Source: RUG13615 sp040307715 (GTDB lineage Bacteria > Bacillota > Clostridia > Peptostreptococcales > Anaerovoracaceae). Taken from it: 64,000 nucleotides of DNA. The first letter of the stretch is position 1. Each line of letters begins with the position of its first letter. The notes beneath the pieces were generated by a model that was not told the DNA's origin, ran no database searches, and saw only the letters and a program-made list of their open reading frames with translations. The stretch covers positions 17,346 to 81,345 of the forward strand of contig JAWRJC010000026.1 of assembly GCA_040307715.1 (NCBI GenBank), written 5' to 3'. Position numbers and translations under genes: made by a program. Below are positions 26,469-35,611 of this stretch, piece after piece.

Positions 26469-27935
26469 ATGGATCTGAATTATCGTGCTGTTTTCCGCGT
26501 CCTTGGAGATCTGATGATGATCATCGGCGCGCTCATGGTCCTTCCGTTTTTCGTAGCTCTCTGCTACGAGGAGATCCTGTGCGCGCGGGTGTTTCTTGGC
26601 GTCGGCATGTGCACGATCTGCCTGGGGATCATCATGGCTTACTCATCCAAAGGCTCGCCCCTTGCCATGCGCATGAGAGACGGGTTTCTTCTGGTTGCCG
26701 TTTCCTGGTTCCTGATCACAGCGATCTCCGCGCTCCCCTTCATGTGGAGCGGCGCGATCCCGCACTTTTCGGATGCGTTCTTTGAGTCCTGCTCCGGCTA
26801 CACGACGACCGGTGCCACGATCCTTCCGGACATTGAGTCAATGCCCCGCTCGATCCTGTTCTGGCGGTCGTTCTCCCACTGGATCGGCGGCATGGGCATC
26901 CTGGTCTTCACGATCGCTCTGCTGCCGGAGATGGGCATCGGCGGGCAGAACATCGCTCGCGCCGAAACACCGGGACCGATCTTTTCAAAAGTCTCTGCCC
27001 GGATGTCTGATACCGCCCGCTACCTGTATCTCATGTACGGGGTCTATACCGTTACGGAAACGATCCTGCTGATGTTCGGCGGAATGGACCTTTATGAAGC
27101 GCTGATCCATACTTTCGGCACCGTGGGGACAGGCGGCTTTTCAATGTACAACGACAGCATCGCGCATTTTGACAGCCCCTACATCGAAGGTGTCATCACT
27201 GTCTTCATGCTCCTGTCCGGTGCAAGCTTCAGCCTGTTCTTCCTGCTGATCACGACCGGTACGAGGGCGTTTACAAGAGACTCGGAATTCAAACTGTACA
27301 TGCTGATCTTCGCCGCTGCAACGGTATTGATCTCGCTCCGGATGATCCTGGCGCACAGCGTCACGGTCCTGTCCGCACTGCGCATCTCCTCGTTCCAGGT
27401 GGCATCCCTTCTGACCACGACCGGATACGCCACTTCCAACTACATCATGTGGCCGACGTTCTGTCAGATGATCCTGCTGCTGCTCTTCTTTATCGGAGGC
27501 TGCTCCGGCAGCACCAGCAGCGGTGTCAAGGTGATCCGCGTTCTCGTCCTGGCGAAGGCGCTGCGCTCCAACATCCGTTCCAAGCTGCATCCCAACGCGC
27601 TGTCGACGATCAGGGTAGACAAGCGGACGATCCCCACAGAAACGATCAGTACGATCGCTTCGTACCTGTTCCTGTACATCGGTGTAATGTTCCTGGTGGG
27701 CTGCGCACTGACCGTTCTGGACGGACTGAACATGGTCGACGGGCTGTCGACCGCCGCCTCATGTCTCGGCAACGTAGGTCCCGCTTTCGGCGAGATGGGT
27801 CCGACCGCCAACTACAGCGGTCTGACCGATATATCCAAGTATCTGTTATCCTTCACGATGATCACCGGCAGACTGGAACTGTACACCATCCTGCTCCTGT
27901 TCTCCCGGCGTTTCTGGAATCCGTACCGCTACTAA
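26469..27935 (+). CDS. trkH: TrkH-family K+ channel subunit (canonical filter)
   Basis: This 488-residue integral membrane protein has four P-loops that form a K+ pore. All four carry the filter glycine: SGYTTTGAT (about 109-117), VGTGGFS, LTTTGYA and LGNVGPAFG. It begins within the end of trkA context, with AGGTAACAGG as ribosome site. The HWIGGMGILVF motif and the C-terminal LLLFSRRFW are typical. Uptake is driven by the membrane potential and gated by TrkA. Confidence 0.95.
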   Translation: MDLNYRAVFRVLGDLMMIIGALMVLPFFVALCYEEILCARVFLGVGMCTICLGIIMAYSSKGSPLAMRMRDGFLLVAVSWFLITAISALPFMWSGAIPHFSDAFFESCSGYTTTGATILPDIESMPRSILFWRSFSHWIGGMGILVFTIALLPEMGIGGQNIARAETPGPIFSKVSARMSDTARYLYLMYGVYTVTETILLMFGGMDLYEALIHTFGTVGTGGFSMYNDSIAHFDSPYIEGVITVFMLLSGASFSLFFLLITTGTRAFTRDSEFKLYMLIFAAATVLISLRMILAHSVTVLSALRISSFQVASLLTTTGYATSNYIMWPTFCQMILLLLFFIGGCSGSTSSGVKVIRVLVLAKALRSNIRSKLHPNALSTIRVDKRTIPTETISTIASYLFLYIGVMFLVGCALTVLDGLNMVDGLSTAASCLGNVGPAFGEMGPTANYSGLTDISKYLLSFTMITGRLELYTILLLFSRRFWNPYRY

Positions 27936-27954
27936 GCAGTCTCAAGGAGGAGCG

Positions 27955-29451
27955 ATGGGCTTCAATCTGCGCATGATCGCGCGCGTCATCTCCATACTGC
28001 TGCTGATCACAGGCGCTTCGATGATCATCCCGCTTATTACCGCGGTGTATTTTCATGAATCGCCGATCTACTTGTCGATCGCAGTCGCCATGGCGGCTTC
28101 CCTCCTTCTGGGCGGCTGCGGGTATCTGCTGCTCTCGGACAGAAGAAAAGGCGCGGCACACCCCAAGAGAGGCCTCAAGACCAGAGACTGTTATCTGCTG
28201 GTGTTCCTGTCCTGGATCGCCTGTTCGCTGATCGGTGCGATCCCGTACTACCTCTCCGATCAGACGACTTCTTTCCTCAATGCGTTCTTCGAGTCCGTCT
28301 CCGGGTATACGACCACCGGTGCCTCCGTTCTGATCGATTCGTTCCTGTATAAAGGGCTTCTGATGTGGAAGGCGCTCACGCACTGGCTGGGCGGCATGGG
28401 CATCCTGGTCTTTATGATCATCCTGCTTCCCTCACTGGGCGTCGGCGGCCAGAAGCTTGCCACGACCGAGGCCCCCGGCCCGGATCTGACCAAACTGGCA
28501 CCTCGTGTCCAGGACATCGCCAAACTCCTGTACTTTGTGTACCTGTCCCTTACCATTCTCGAGTTTGTGTTCCTGGTCGCAAGCCCGCGCATGAGTCCGT
28601 TCGAGGCGCTGATCAACACCATGGGCAGTATCTCGACGTCCGGCCTGTTCCTGCACCCGAACGGGATCGCATACTATCAGAGCCCCTATATCGAGATGGT
28701 CCTGTCGGTTTTCTCCCTGCTCTCCGCGACCAACTATGTCCTGTTCATATCGCTGATCAAGCGCGACTGGGAAAACCTGCACAAAAATCTGGAAATCAAA
28801 GTATACGGCACCGTGCTCGCGATCACAACGGCGGTCGTTTCCGCCAGCCTGATCCTTTCGCACACCTATCCGACTATAGAGGAATGCCTGCGGCACGCAT
28901 TCTTCCAGGTCGTCGCCTTCATCACCACAACAGGTTACGTATTGGATGATTATGTACACTGGCCGCCGATCTGCGCCATGGTCTTCCTGTTCCTGCTGAT
29001 CGTGGGCGGCTGCGGCTCTTCGACCGCCGGCGGATTGAAAATGGTGCGCTTTATCGTCGTGTTCAAGCTCGTCGTGCGCAGTTTTAAGAAACACGTGCAT
29101 CCCAATCTTGTCTCCCCGATCAAAGCGGGCGGACAGATCATCTCAGTGCGCGCTACCAGCGCGATTACAACGTTCACAGTCCTTTACCTGGTGACCGCCC
29201 TCGGCAGCGCCCTGATCATCTCTCTCGACGGGATGGGACTCGAAGTCAGCATGACCTCCGCCCTGTCCCTGATGTCCACGACCGGGATCTATCTGGGATC
29301 CGTCGGTGCATACGGCACGTTCGTGCTGTTCTCGGCGCCGATCCGGCTCTTCATGACTTTCCTCATGATCATTGGCCGACTCGAGATGTACACCGTCTTC
29401 TTCCTGTTCTTCCCCTCGTTCTGGAATCCGGACAAAGCCGGCGTACGATAA
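27955..29451 (+). CDS. trkH: Second TrkH-family channel subunit with substituted filter
   Basis: This 498-residue paralogue of the preceding gene keeps HWLGGMGILVF and P-loops 1 (SGYTTTGAS), 3 (ITTTGYV) and 4 (LGSVGAYG). In P-loop 2 the usual VGTGGFS block reads ISTSGLF, so the filter glycine is Ser229. In plant HKT proteins a Ser at an equivalent filter site is linked to Na+ rather than K+ selectivity, so altered selectivity is an inference here. AAGGAGG precedes its ATG. It ends the operon at a strong terminator. Confidence 0.92.
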   Translation: MGFNLRMIARVISILLLITGASMIIPLITAVYFHESPIYLSIAVAMAASLLLGGCGYLLLSDRRKGAAHPKRGLKTRDCYLLVFLSWIACSLIGAIPYYLSDQTTSFLNAFFESVSGYTTTGASVLIDSFLYKGLLMWKALTHWLGGMGILVFMIILLPSLGVGGQKLATTEAPGPDLTKLAPRVQDIAKLLYFVYLSLTILEFVFLVASPRMSPFEALINTMGSISTSGLFLHPNGIAYYQSPYIEMVLSVFSLLSATNYVLFISLIKRDWENLHKNLEIKVYGTVLAITTAVVSASLILSHTYPTIEECLRHAFFQVVAFITTTGYVLDDYVHWPPICAMVFLFLLIVGGCGSSTAGGLKMVRFIVVFKLVVRSFKKHVHPNLVSPIKAGGQIISVRATSAITTFTVLYLVTALGSALIISLDGMGLEVSMTSALSLMSTTGIYLGSVGAYGTFVLFSAPIRLFMTFLMIIGRLEMYTVFFLFFPSFWNPDKAGVR

Positions 29452-29460
29452 TGCACAAAA

Positions 29461-29488
29461 AAACAGGGCTTTCCATGCCCTGTTTTTT
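29461..29488. terminator. Bidirectional intrinsic terminator
   Basis: The stem AAACAGGGC/GCCCTGTTT has a 7-base loop and T-runs on both strands. It serves the trk operon and the secreted hydrolase gene. Confidence 0.92.
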
Positions 29489-29507
29489 GATATGCAAAAC
29501 AGTTTTT

Positions 29508-30857
29508 TCAGTACAGTTTTTTGTTGTTCATCCAGCCCCATCTGATCGGATAACCGTGTCCGTATCTGGCTGTGAAGGTCTCCAGTGAAATAATGGTTTT
29601 GCTGCGCTCGTTGCTGATAACCTTTCCGTATCCGATATATATGCCTATGTGACCTGCGTAGCCGCCGGTGGAACTGTATCTGGAAGCAACGATCATCCCC
29701 GGCTTAAGATCTGCTCTGTTGGAACTCGTGCAATACTTCCTGTAGTAATCGCTGGCGTACGACATCCGGCTGGCTCTCATCAGGCCGGACCGGTCAAAAA
29801 CATTGCAGACCCAGGCTGCACACCAGCCGGAACCTGCAAACCGGGTAGTCCTTGCCGATTTCATCAACCTGTCCAGATTGCGGTTGCTTTTCCGGATCAC
29901 ATAATACTCTCCGGACCAATCGCCGTAATAGGTCTTGTTACCCGCTTTTTTGACGGTCCGCACTTTTGCGTAGTAGGTCGTATCCACCGTCAGCGACAGC
30001 ACTCTGGTGCGCGCCGTCCGTGTCGTATAGTGCCAGGATCCGCCGGCCGTCCGGTATGCATACTGATAGTAGGCTCCCGCGCCGCCGCTGGCAGCCGCGG
30101 TCCTGTCCACCTGCAGCGTCAGTTCTCCGTAGAAGTTGTCTCTCTTGATCAGCTTGACTTTGGAAGGTTTGACGGTGAACGTCTTTTTGATCGTCCCGGT
30201 GTAGTTCCCTTTTCCGGTGATCGTTGCCGTATACTGGCCGACCTCGGTGCATCCCGGATCATACGTGATCTTAAAGTCTCTGCTCACGGCAAGCGCGGAA
30301 GGGATCCCCTCCGCATATACGGTCGCGCCGGGATGACGGTACACGCCCGCGCTGTAAACATACATCGTCGTAGACAGCTTCGCTGACTTAAGAGATGCTT
30401 TGTCGATGCTGATCGAAGAAACGCCTTCTGTCGTTCTGCCGTTCTCTTCAATGACGCGGTAGAACACTTCTGTTACGCCGGCATCCGTCCGTTCAGGAAC
30501 ATCCGGCGACCATTCCTCCTCTTCCGAGGTCCTGTACTCCGTCACCGCATCTTCGGGCACGCCTTCCAACAGCACGCTGTGAGGTGCACCGTCATAAACA
30601 CCTGTATACGGTGTCGCTGTCACGACCGGAGCAGGCTCCGCCGGCTCATCGGCGGGTTCCGGATCCGCAGGCTCCTGCACGGCAGGGGCTTCCGTTTCCT
30701 CAGTGTCCTCTGCAAGCGGTTCTTCACTGACCACGGCCGGCTCGTCCTCCGCTTCCGCCGCATAGGCGGCTGCCCCCATGGCAGGCTGCAGCGCGAAGAC
30801 CATCGTCACTGCGAGAACGACCGCAAGTATGAATCTGGAAAAAGAATGTTCTTTCAT
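29508..30857 (-). CDS. Secreted cell-wall hydrolase with NlpC/P60 or CHAP-like domain
   Basis: This 449-residue protein has an N-terminal signal peptide (1-34, hydrophobic core LAVVLAVTMVFAL, AYAA cleavage site). A Pro/Glu/Ala-rich stretch of about 45 residues follows, then bacterial Ig or MBG-like repeats (TYDPGCTEVGQYTATITG), and a fibronectin-like segment. The C-terminal papain-like domain has the probable catalytic Cys in GSGWCAAWVCNVF and His in GYAGHIGIYIG. It probably cleaves peptidoglycan peptides. GAGGTGAG precedes the ATG. An OmpR-type direct repeat lies upstream. Confidence 0.85.
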   Translation of the reverse strand: MKEHSFSRFILAVVLAVTMVFALQPAMGAAAYAAEAEDEPAVVSEEPLAEDTEETEAPAVQEPADPEPADEPAEPAPVVTATPYTGVYDGAPHSVLLEGVPEDAVTEYRTSEEEEWSPDVPERTDAGVTEVFYRVIEENGRTTEGVSSISIDKASLKSAKLSTTMYVYSAGVYRHPGATVYAEGIPSALAVSRDFKITYDPGCTEVGQYTATITGKGNYTGTIKKTFTVKPSKVKLIKRDNFYGELTLQVDRTAAASGGAGAYYQYAYRTAGGSWHYTTRTARTRVLSLTVDTTYYAKVRTVKKAGNKTYYGDWSGEYYVIRKSNRNLDRLMKSARTTRFAGSGWCAAWVCNVFDRSGLMRASRMSYASDYYRKYCTSSNRADLKPGMIVASRYSSTGGYAGHIGIYIGYGKVISNERSKTIISLETFTARYGHGYPIRWGWMNNKKLY

Positions 30858-30878
30858 CGTATTCTCACCTCTGCGGCC

Positions 30879-30887
30879 ATTGTAGCA
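30879..30887 (-). promoter_or_regulatory. Extended -10 promoter element of the hydrolase gene
   Basis: TGCTACAAT on the minus strand is an extended -10 (TGn plus TACAAT). The -35 region is poor, which suggests activator dependence. Confidence 0.6.
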
Positions 30888-30922
30888 TGTCTCCTCCTTC
30901 CCTATCTGCAAGCAGGGAAACC

Positions 30923-30939
30923 TTCACAAAACCTTCACA
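30923..30939 (-). promoter_or_regulatory. Direct repeat resembling a WalR or PhoP box
   Basis: TGTGAA-N5-TGTGAA on the coding strand (TTCACA-N5-TTCACA on the plus strand) has the 11-base period of OmpR-family sites. The WalR consensus is TGTWAH-N5-TGTWAH, so each half has one mismatch; the complement matches the PhoP consensus TTMACA well. It lies about 40-60 bases upstream of the -10. Confidence 0.5.
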
Positions 30940-30942
30940 AAA

Positions 30943-32997
30943 CTAAAGCAAAAGTTGAAAATCGATTTCCCTGTCCTCCGGAGAGGCACCGGTCACGCGG
31001 ATCCGCACCGGGTCGCCGAACTGCAGGAGCCTGCCGTGCCGTTCGCCGCGCAGACGCTTTTTTGTTTCCTCAAAGATGTAGTAATCATCTTCCAACGTAC
31101 CGACCGGCACGAGCCCCTCAACGGTATTGGGGAGTTCCACATAAAAGCCGAACGATGTCACCCCGCTGATCACACCGTCATACTCCTCTCCGATATGACC
31201 GGCCATATACTCCGCCTTCTTCATCTTCTCTACTTCGCGTTCAAGTTCGATAGCCGTGCGTTCACAGCGGCTTGCCTGTTCCGCCGCAGCCGGTGCGAGA
31301 CGCAGGAACCGCTGCATCTGCGAATCCTGTGCACGGTGCAGTGAGGCCTTGATCACCCGGTGGATGAACAAGTCGCAGTACCGGCGGATCGGAGATGTGA
31401 AATGGGTATAGTACGACAAGGCCAGGCCGAAATGCCCCAGGCAGGCGGTATCATACCGCGCTTTCTGCATCGACCGCAGAATAACAGCGGAGACAGCCGG
31501 ACCGTACGGCCTGTCCTGCACTTTCTCAAGCAGCAGACTGAGACTTTTCGGTGTGACCTTGCTCCCGCCGGCACCCAGACCGAGCCCAAAGCCTGCGAGA
31601 AACCCGTCCAAAGCCATCAGGTCATCGATATCCGGCGTTTCATGGACGCGGTACAGGAATGGGGCTTTTCTTCTGCAAAAGTGCTCCGCGACCGTTTCAT
31701 TAGCTTTGATCATGCACATCTCTATGATCCTGTTGGCAATGCGCCGTTCTGCCGGCTGGACATCCACACAGACACCATTCTCATCAATGATAAGATCCGC
31801 CTCCGGCAGATCGAAATCCATACTGCCGCGCCTTTCTGCCGCCCGCTGCAGAACGCCGCTAAGTGACTGCAGCAAGCGAAGATCCGGCAGGATCTTCTTA
31901 TAGCGCTTCCCAAGACCGGGATCGTCGTTTTCAAGCAGATCGGAAACATCCGTATAGACGAGGCGTTCTGCAGAGCGGATGACGCTCTTGGTAAACTCAT
32001 GCCGCAGGACACTGCCGCTGTCATCGATCTCCATGATACAGGACAGTGTGAGCCTGTCTTTGCCCGGCTTCAGGCTGCACAGATCGTTCGAGAGCGCTTC
32101 CGGCAGCATCGGGATCACCTGATCCGCCGGATAGATACTGTTACCGCGTTCAAAAGCCGCTTCGTCGAGCGCACTTCCCGGTCTGACATAATGCGAGACA
32201 TCGGCGATGTGGACCCCCAGCAGGTAATGCCCATCCGCCGTCATCCTGCACGAGACGGCATCATCGAAATCCTTGCTGGCCGCTCCGTCGATCGTAAACA
32301 CGGTCTCCTCCCGCAGATCGAGCCTGCCCGCGAGGTCCTGCTCCAGGATGCCGCGGCGGGCAGCTTCTTCCGCCTCTGCCAGTGCGGCGGCAGAAAACAC
32401 GGTCGGAACGCCTTTTTGAACAACAAGCGCACGGATATCCCCGCCGCGTTCATTGCGCCCGGCAACGACCTCAGTGACCGCCCCTTCCGCGCAGTGTGTG
32501 CCGGACGGCCGCTGCAGGATCTCTACCAGGATCAGATCCCCGTCCCGCGCGCCGCCGGTGTGCTCCCTGCCGACGTAGATGTCCTCTCTGCGGGCTTTGT
32601 CGACAGGGATGGCAAAACCATAATCCGAGATCCTTTCAAACCGGCAGACAAGCGGATCGGCACATGGGGCGAGCACCTTGCGGATCACGCCTTCCGGTCC
32701 CTGCTTCGCGCCTCTTGCGCCGTTCCTGTGTGCACTGCCGGCGATCTCCGCCAGCACCAGATCACCGCTCATCGCACCGCCCATATTGCGCGGCGAAACA
32801 AAGACATCCTCACTGTCTTCCACGACGACAAACCCGAACCCGCGCCGGTTCTTGCGGAGGATCCCCTCGACGGTCACAGCGGGGCTTTTCCGGCTGCTGC
32901 GCCGTTCTTTTTTCCCCGGCCGCGACCGGCGGGCTCTGCCCGGACGGCGGGAAGTACCGTTCCCTCTGCTGTCTTTTCTGCTCGTTCTTTTTGCCAT
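30943..32997 (-). CDS. rnr: Ribonuclease R
   Basis: This 684-residue 3'-5' exoribonuclease degrades structured RNA. Cold-shock-like domains cover about 42-200, the RNB catalytic domain has IDGAASKDFDDAVS and HIADVSHYVRPGS, and a C-terminal S1 domain with VTSFGFYVELPNTVEGLV ends the protein. The usual N-terminal helix-turn-helix domain is absent and is replaced by about 40 Lys/Arg/Ser-rich residues. The AAGGA ribosome site directly follows the hppA terminator. smpB, the normal downstream neighbour, is missing. Confidence 0.95.
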   Translation of the reverse strand: MAKRTSRKDSRGNGTSRRPGRARRSRPGKKERRSSRKSPAVTVEGILRKNRRGFGFVVVEDSEDVFVSPRNMGGAMSGDLVLAEIAGSAHRNGARGAKQGPEGVIRKVLAPCADPLVCRFERISDYGFAIPVDKARREDIYVGREHTGGARDGDLILVEILQRPSGTHCAEGAVTEVVAGRNERGGDIRALVVQKGVPTVFSAAALAEAEEAARRGILEQDLAGRLDLREETVFTIDGAASKDFDDAVSCRMTADGHYLLGVHIADVSHYVRPGSALDEAAFERGNSIYPADQVIPMLPEALSNDLCSLKPGKDRLTLSCIMEIDDSGSVLRHEFTKSVIRSAERLVYTDVSDLLENDDPGLGKRYKKILPDLRLLQSLSGVLQRAAERRGSMDFDLPEADLIIDENGVCVDVQPAERRIANRIIEMCMIKANETVAEHFCRRKAPFLYRVHETPDIDDLMALDGFLAGFGLGLGAGGSKVTPKSLSLLLEKVQDRPYGPAVSAVILRSMQKARYDTACLGHFGLALSYYTHFTSPIRRYCDLFIHRVIKASLHRAQDSQMQRFLRLAPAAAEQASRCERTAIELEREVEKMKKAEYMAGHIGEEYDGVISGVTSFGFYVELPNTVEGLVPVGTLEDDYYIFEETKKRLRGERHGRLLQFGDPVRIRVTGASPEDREIDFQLLL

Positions 32998-33011
32998 AGT
33001 TGTGATTCCTT

Positions 33012-33046
33012 AAAAAAGGGATGCTCTCCGTGACAGAGAGCATCCC
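33012..33046 (-). terminator. Intrinsic terminator of hppA
   Basis: The 11-base-pair stem GGGATGCTCTC/GAGAGCATCCC has a 7-base loop and is followed on the minus strand by TTTTTT. The ribosome site of rnr starts just after it. Confidence 0.93.
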
Positions 33047-33083
33047 GCGTTGTTTGCTTTGATAAAGCTCTGTATCTCCCGGT

Positions 33084-35114
33084 TTAGAGGAAGCCGTGGA
33101 ACAGCGGTGCGAAGACCAGTGCCACGATCGTCATGAGCTTGATCAGGATGTTGATGGAAGGACCGGACGTATCTTTGAACGGATCGCCGACGGTGTCGCC
33201 AACGACAGTCGCCTTGTGGGTCTCACTGCCCTTGCCGCCGTAGTTACCTTCTTCAACGAACTTCTTGGCGTTGTCCCATGCACCGCCTGCATTCGCCATC
33301 ATGATGGCGAGCAGAACGCCTGCAGCCAGAGCACCGGCGAGCATGCCGCCCAGCGCTTCCGGTCCGAGGATGAAGCCGACAGCCAGCGGAGCGATGATCG
33401 CGAGCAGGCCGGGGGCAATCATTTCTTTCAGAGCTGCACCGGTGGAGATGCTGACGCAGCCTGCATAGTCCGGCTTGCTGGTGCCGGCCAGGATGCCCGC
33501 ATCCTCACGGAACTGACGGCGGACTTCTTCGATCATCTGGTTCGCCGCTTTACCAACAGAGTTCATCGTCATAGCGGAGAACAGGAACGGCAGCATAGCA
33601 CCGATAAAGATACCGATGACGACCATGGGCTGCATGATGCTCAGTTCGTCGTTCGCGATACCGGTCGCAGTGACGTAGGAAGCGAACAGTGCCAGCGCTG
33701 TCAGAGCAGCGGAACCGATCGCAAAGCCTTTACCGATCGCTGCGGTGGTGTTACCGACAGCATCGAGTTTGTCAGTGATCTCACGGACATCTTCCGGAAG
33801 TTCGGACATCTCAGCGATACCGCCTGCATTGTCGGAAACCGGACCGTACGCATCGACAGCAACGGTCATACCGGTGGTGGACAGCATGCCGACTGCGGAG
33901 AGTGCGATACCATAGAGGCCTGCGAAGTGGAAGGCCAGATAGATACCGACGCAGATGAACAGGATCGGCCAGACAGTGGACTGCATACCGACGCCCATAC
34001 CGCTGATGATGGTGGTTGCAGAACCGGTCTGGGACTGATCAGCGATCTTCTTAACATGTTTGTAATCGCCGGAAGTGTAAACTTCGGTGATCTTGCCGAT
34101 GGCAACGCCGACGACCAGACCCGCGATGATCGCGATCGCCCAGTCGAAGCTGCCGACCATCGTCTTGCTCATGATGAGAACGGCGACGATGACGATCGCG
34201 CTGCTGATATAGGTACCCATGTTCAGAGCGTTCGCAGGGTTGCTGCCCTCTTTGCCTCTGACGAGCAGGATGCCGATGACGGAAGCGACCAGACCGATCG
34301 CAGCCATCAGGAGCGGGAACAGGATCGCAGTCCCCTCATCGATGATCGTGCCATCGTGAAGCGCAGCGATCGCCGCCAGTGTGATAGCGGAAATGATGGA
34401 GCCAACATAGGACTCATACAGGTCGGAACCCATGCCGGCAACGTCGCCGACATTGTCGCCTACGTTATCAGCGATAACGGCCGGGTTTCTCGGATCGTCT
34501 TCCGGGATGCCGGCTTCGACTTTACCGACCAGGTCAGCACCGACGTCAGCAGCCTTGGTGTAGATACCGCCGCCGACACGGCCGAACAGCGCCATCGAGG
34601 AAGCGCCGAGGGAGAAACCGGTGATGCACTGGACCAGTGTGGACAGGTCGCCGCCGGTCGCACCGACGATCGCTACGACTGCGATGCCGACACCGAGAAG
34701 ACCAAGACCTGCAACGCACAGACCCATGACCGCGCCGCTTCTGAATGCAACAGCCAGCGCCTGGACCATGCCGCCCTTTTCAGCTGCAGCCGCTGTACGG
34801 ACATTGCCCTTGGTCGCGACCTGCATACCGAAGAAACCAGCCAGAACGGACAGGAACGCACCGAATACGTACAGACCTGCCGTCAGCGGAGAGATCGTCA
34901 GGCAGATCAGAACTGCCAGAACGACAACGACGATGATCATGAAGCGGTATTCCTTGGTCAGGAATGCCATTGCGCCTTCATGGATATAACCGGAGATCTC
35001 CTTCATCCGGTCATTGCCCGCATCACGGCCTGTGATCCATTTGGTGAGCGCGAATGCAACGATCAGCGCGATCACAGCTGCGACAGGGGCCAGAACAGCA
35101 AGTGACATTTGCAT
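33084..35114 (-). CDS. hppA: Membrane-bound K+-dependent pyrophosphatase (H+ or Na+ pumping)
   Basis: This 676-residue, roughly 16-helix protein couples PPi hydrolysis to cation export. It has the loop [20 protein letters not shown] with acidic metal ligands, [17 protein letters not shown], and [15 protein letters not shown] near the C-terminus. The motif [10 protein letters not shown] has Ala where K+-independent enzymes have Lys, so it belongs to the K+-dependent class. Whether it pumps H+ or Na+ cannot be read with confidence. AAGGAGG precedes the ATG at 35114. It sits between secG and rnr. Confidence 0.95.
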   Translation of the reverse strand: MQMSLAVLAPVAAVIALIVAFALTKWITGRDAGNDRMKEISGYIHEGAMAFLTKEYRFMIIVVVVLAVLICLTISPLTAGLYVFGAFLSVLAGFFGMQVATKGNVRTAAAAEKGGMVQALAVAFRSGAVMGLCVAGLGLLGVGIAVVAIVGATGGDLSTLVQCITGFSLGASSMALFGRVGGGIYTKAADVGADLVGKVEAGIPEDDPRNPAVIADNVGDNVGDVAGMGSDLYESYVGSIISAITLAAIAALHDGTIIDEGTAILFPLLMAAIGLVASVIGILLVRGKEGSNPANALNMGTYISSAIVIVAVLIMSKTMVGSFDWAIAIIAGLVVGVAIGKITEVYTSGDYKHVKKIADQSQTGSATTIISGMGVGMQSTVWPILFICVGIYLAFHFAGLYGIALSAVGMLSTTGMTVAVDAYGPVSDNAGGIAEMSELPEDVREITDKLDAVGNTTAAIGKGFAIGSAALTALALFASYVTATGIANDELSIMQPMVVIGIFIGAMLPFLFSAMTMNSVGKAANQMIEEVRRQFREDAGILAGTSKPDYAGCVSISTGAALKEMIAPGLLAIIAPLAVGFILGPEALGGMLAGALAAGVLLAIMMANAGGAWDNAKKFVEEGNYGGKGSETHKATVVGDTVGDPFKDTSGPSINILIKLMTIVALVFAPLFHGFL

Positions 35115-35155
35115 GTTGTAAAACCTCCTTGCAAAGAAATAAAGAATTATTGCGA

Positions 35156-35189
35156 CGTCCGGCGCAGGCAGAACTGTCTGCTGCGGACG
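35156..35189 (-). other. Long hairpin between secG and hppA
   Basis: The outer stem CGTCCG/CGGACG encloses a second stem (GCAGCAGA against TCTGCCTGC). The downstream sequence is only moderately T-rich, so partial termination or an mRNA processing site is possible. Confidence 0.5.
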
Positions 35190-35205
35190 CAAGTGACGGA
35201 TCCGT

Positions 35206-35439
35206 CTATTTTTCCATGATCACGAGGACCAGAGAAAGAACAACGTAGAGGATCGCACAGACCGTCGCGGTCTTGCTCAGGATCCCTTCGTAGCCTCTTG
35301 CCTTCTTCTTACCGAAGAGCTGCTCCGCACCGCCGGCGATACTGCCGGAAAGACCGGCGCTGTTGCCTTCCTGCAGAAGGATCGTAGCGATGAGGACGAC
35401 GCTGGCGACCGCCAGCAGCACCATCAGAACTGTATTCAT
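35206..35439 (-). CDS. secG: Protein translocase subunit SecG
   Basis: This 77-residue membrane protein of the SecYEG channel has two hydrophobic helices ([19 protein letters not shown] and [18 protein letters not shown]). The connecting loop [25 protein letters not shown] is the SecG signature; the best-conserved part is [19 protein letters not shown] precedes the ATG at 35439. It has its own promoter. In related genomes secG lies between eno and rnr. Confidence 0.94.
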   Translation of the reverse strand: MNTVLMVLLAVASVVLIATILLQEGNSAGLSGSIAGGAEQLFGKKKARGYEGILSKTATVCAILYVVLSLVLVIMEK

Positions 35440-35490
35440 GAGTATTCCTCCTAAAAGTGTCAAATTATCGCGATAAAATCGCGCTTATAT

Positions 35491-35519
35491 ATGTTAGCAT
35501 AATCTAAAATCCAATACAA
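35491..35519 (-). promoter_or_regulatory. secG promoter
   Basis: TTGTAT (35514-35519) lies 17 bases from TAACAT (35491-35496), which is preceded by TGC as an extended -10. A CGCGAT/ATCGCG hairpin follows in the leader. Confidence 0.72.
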
Positions 35520-35558
35520 GAAAAAAGAGAGAAGAAACGCGATTTTTTTCTCCCCTCT
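35520..35558 (-). terminator. Intrinsic terminator of ftcD-fchA
   Basis: The stem AGAGGGGAGAAA pairs with TTTCTTCTCTCT (with G-U pairs) and is followed by a T-run on the minus strand. It overlaps the secG -35 region. Confidence 0.7.
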
Positions 35559-35611
35559 TTCCTTGCAGTTTCAAGCTTTTACGCGGTGGCCCGGCAGACT
35601 GGCACCGCCCG

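Noticed and set aside
33096..35105. A 669-codon open frame opposite hppA
   Set aside because: Its Asp/Gln/His-rich composition is what the reverse complement of membrane-helix codons produces; it has no family motif.
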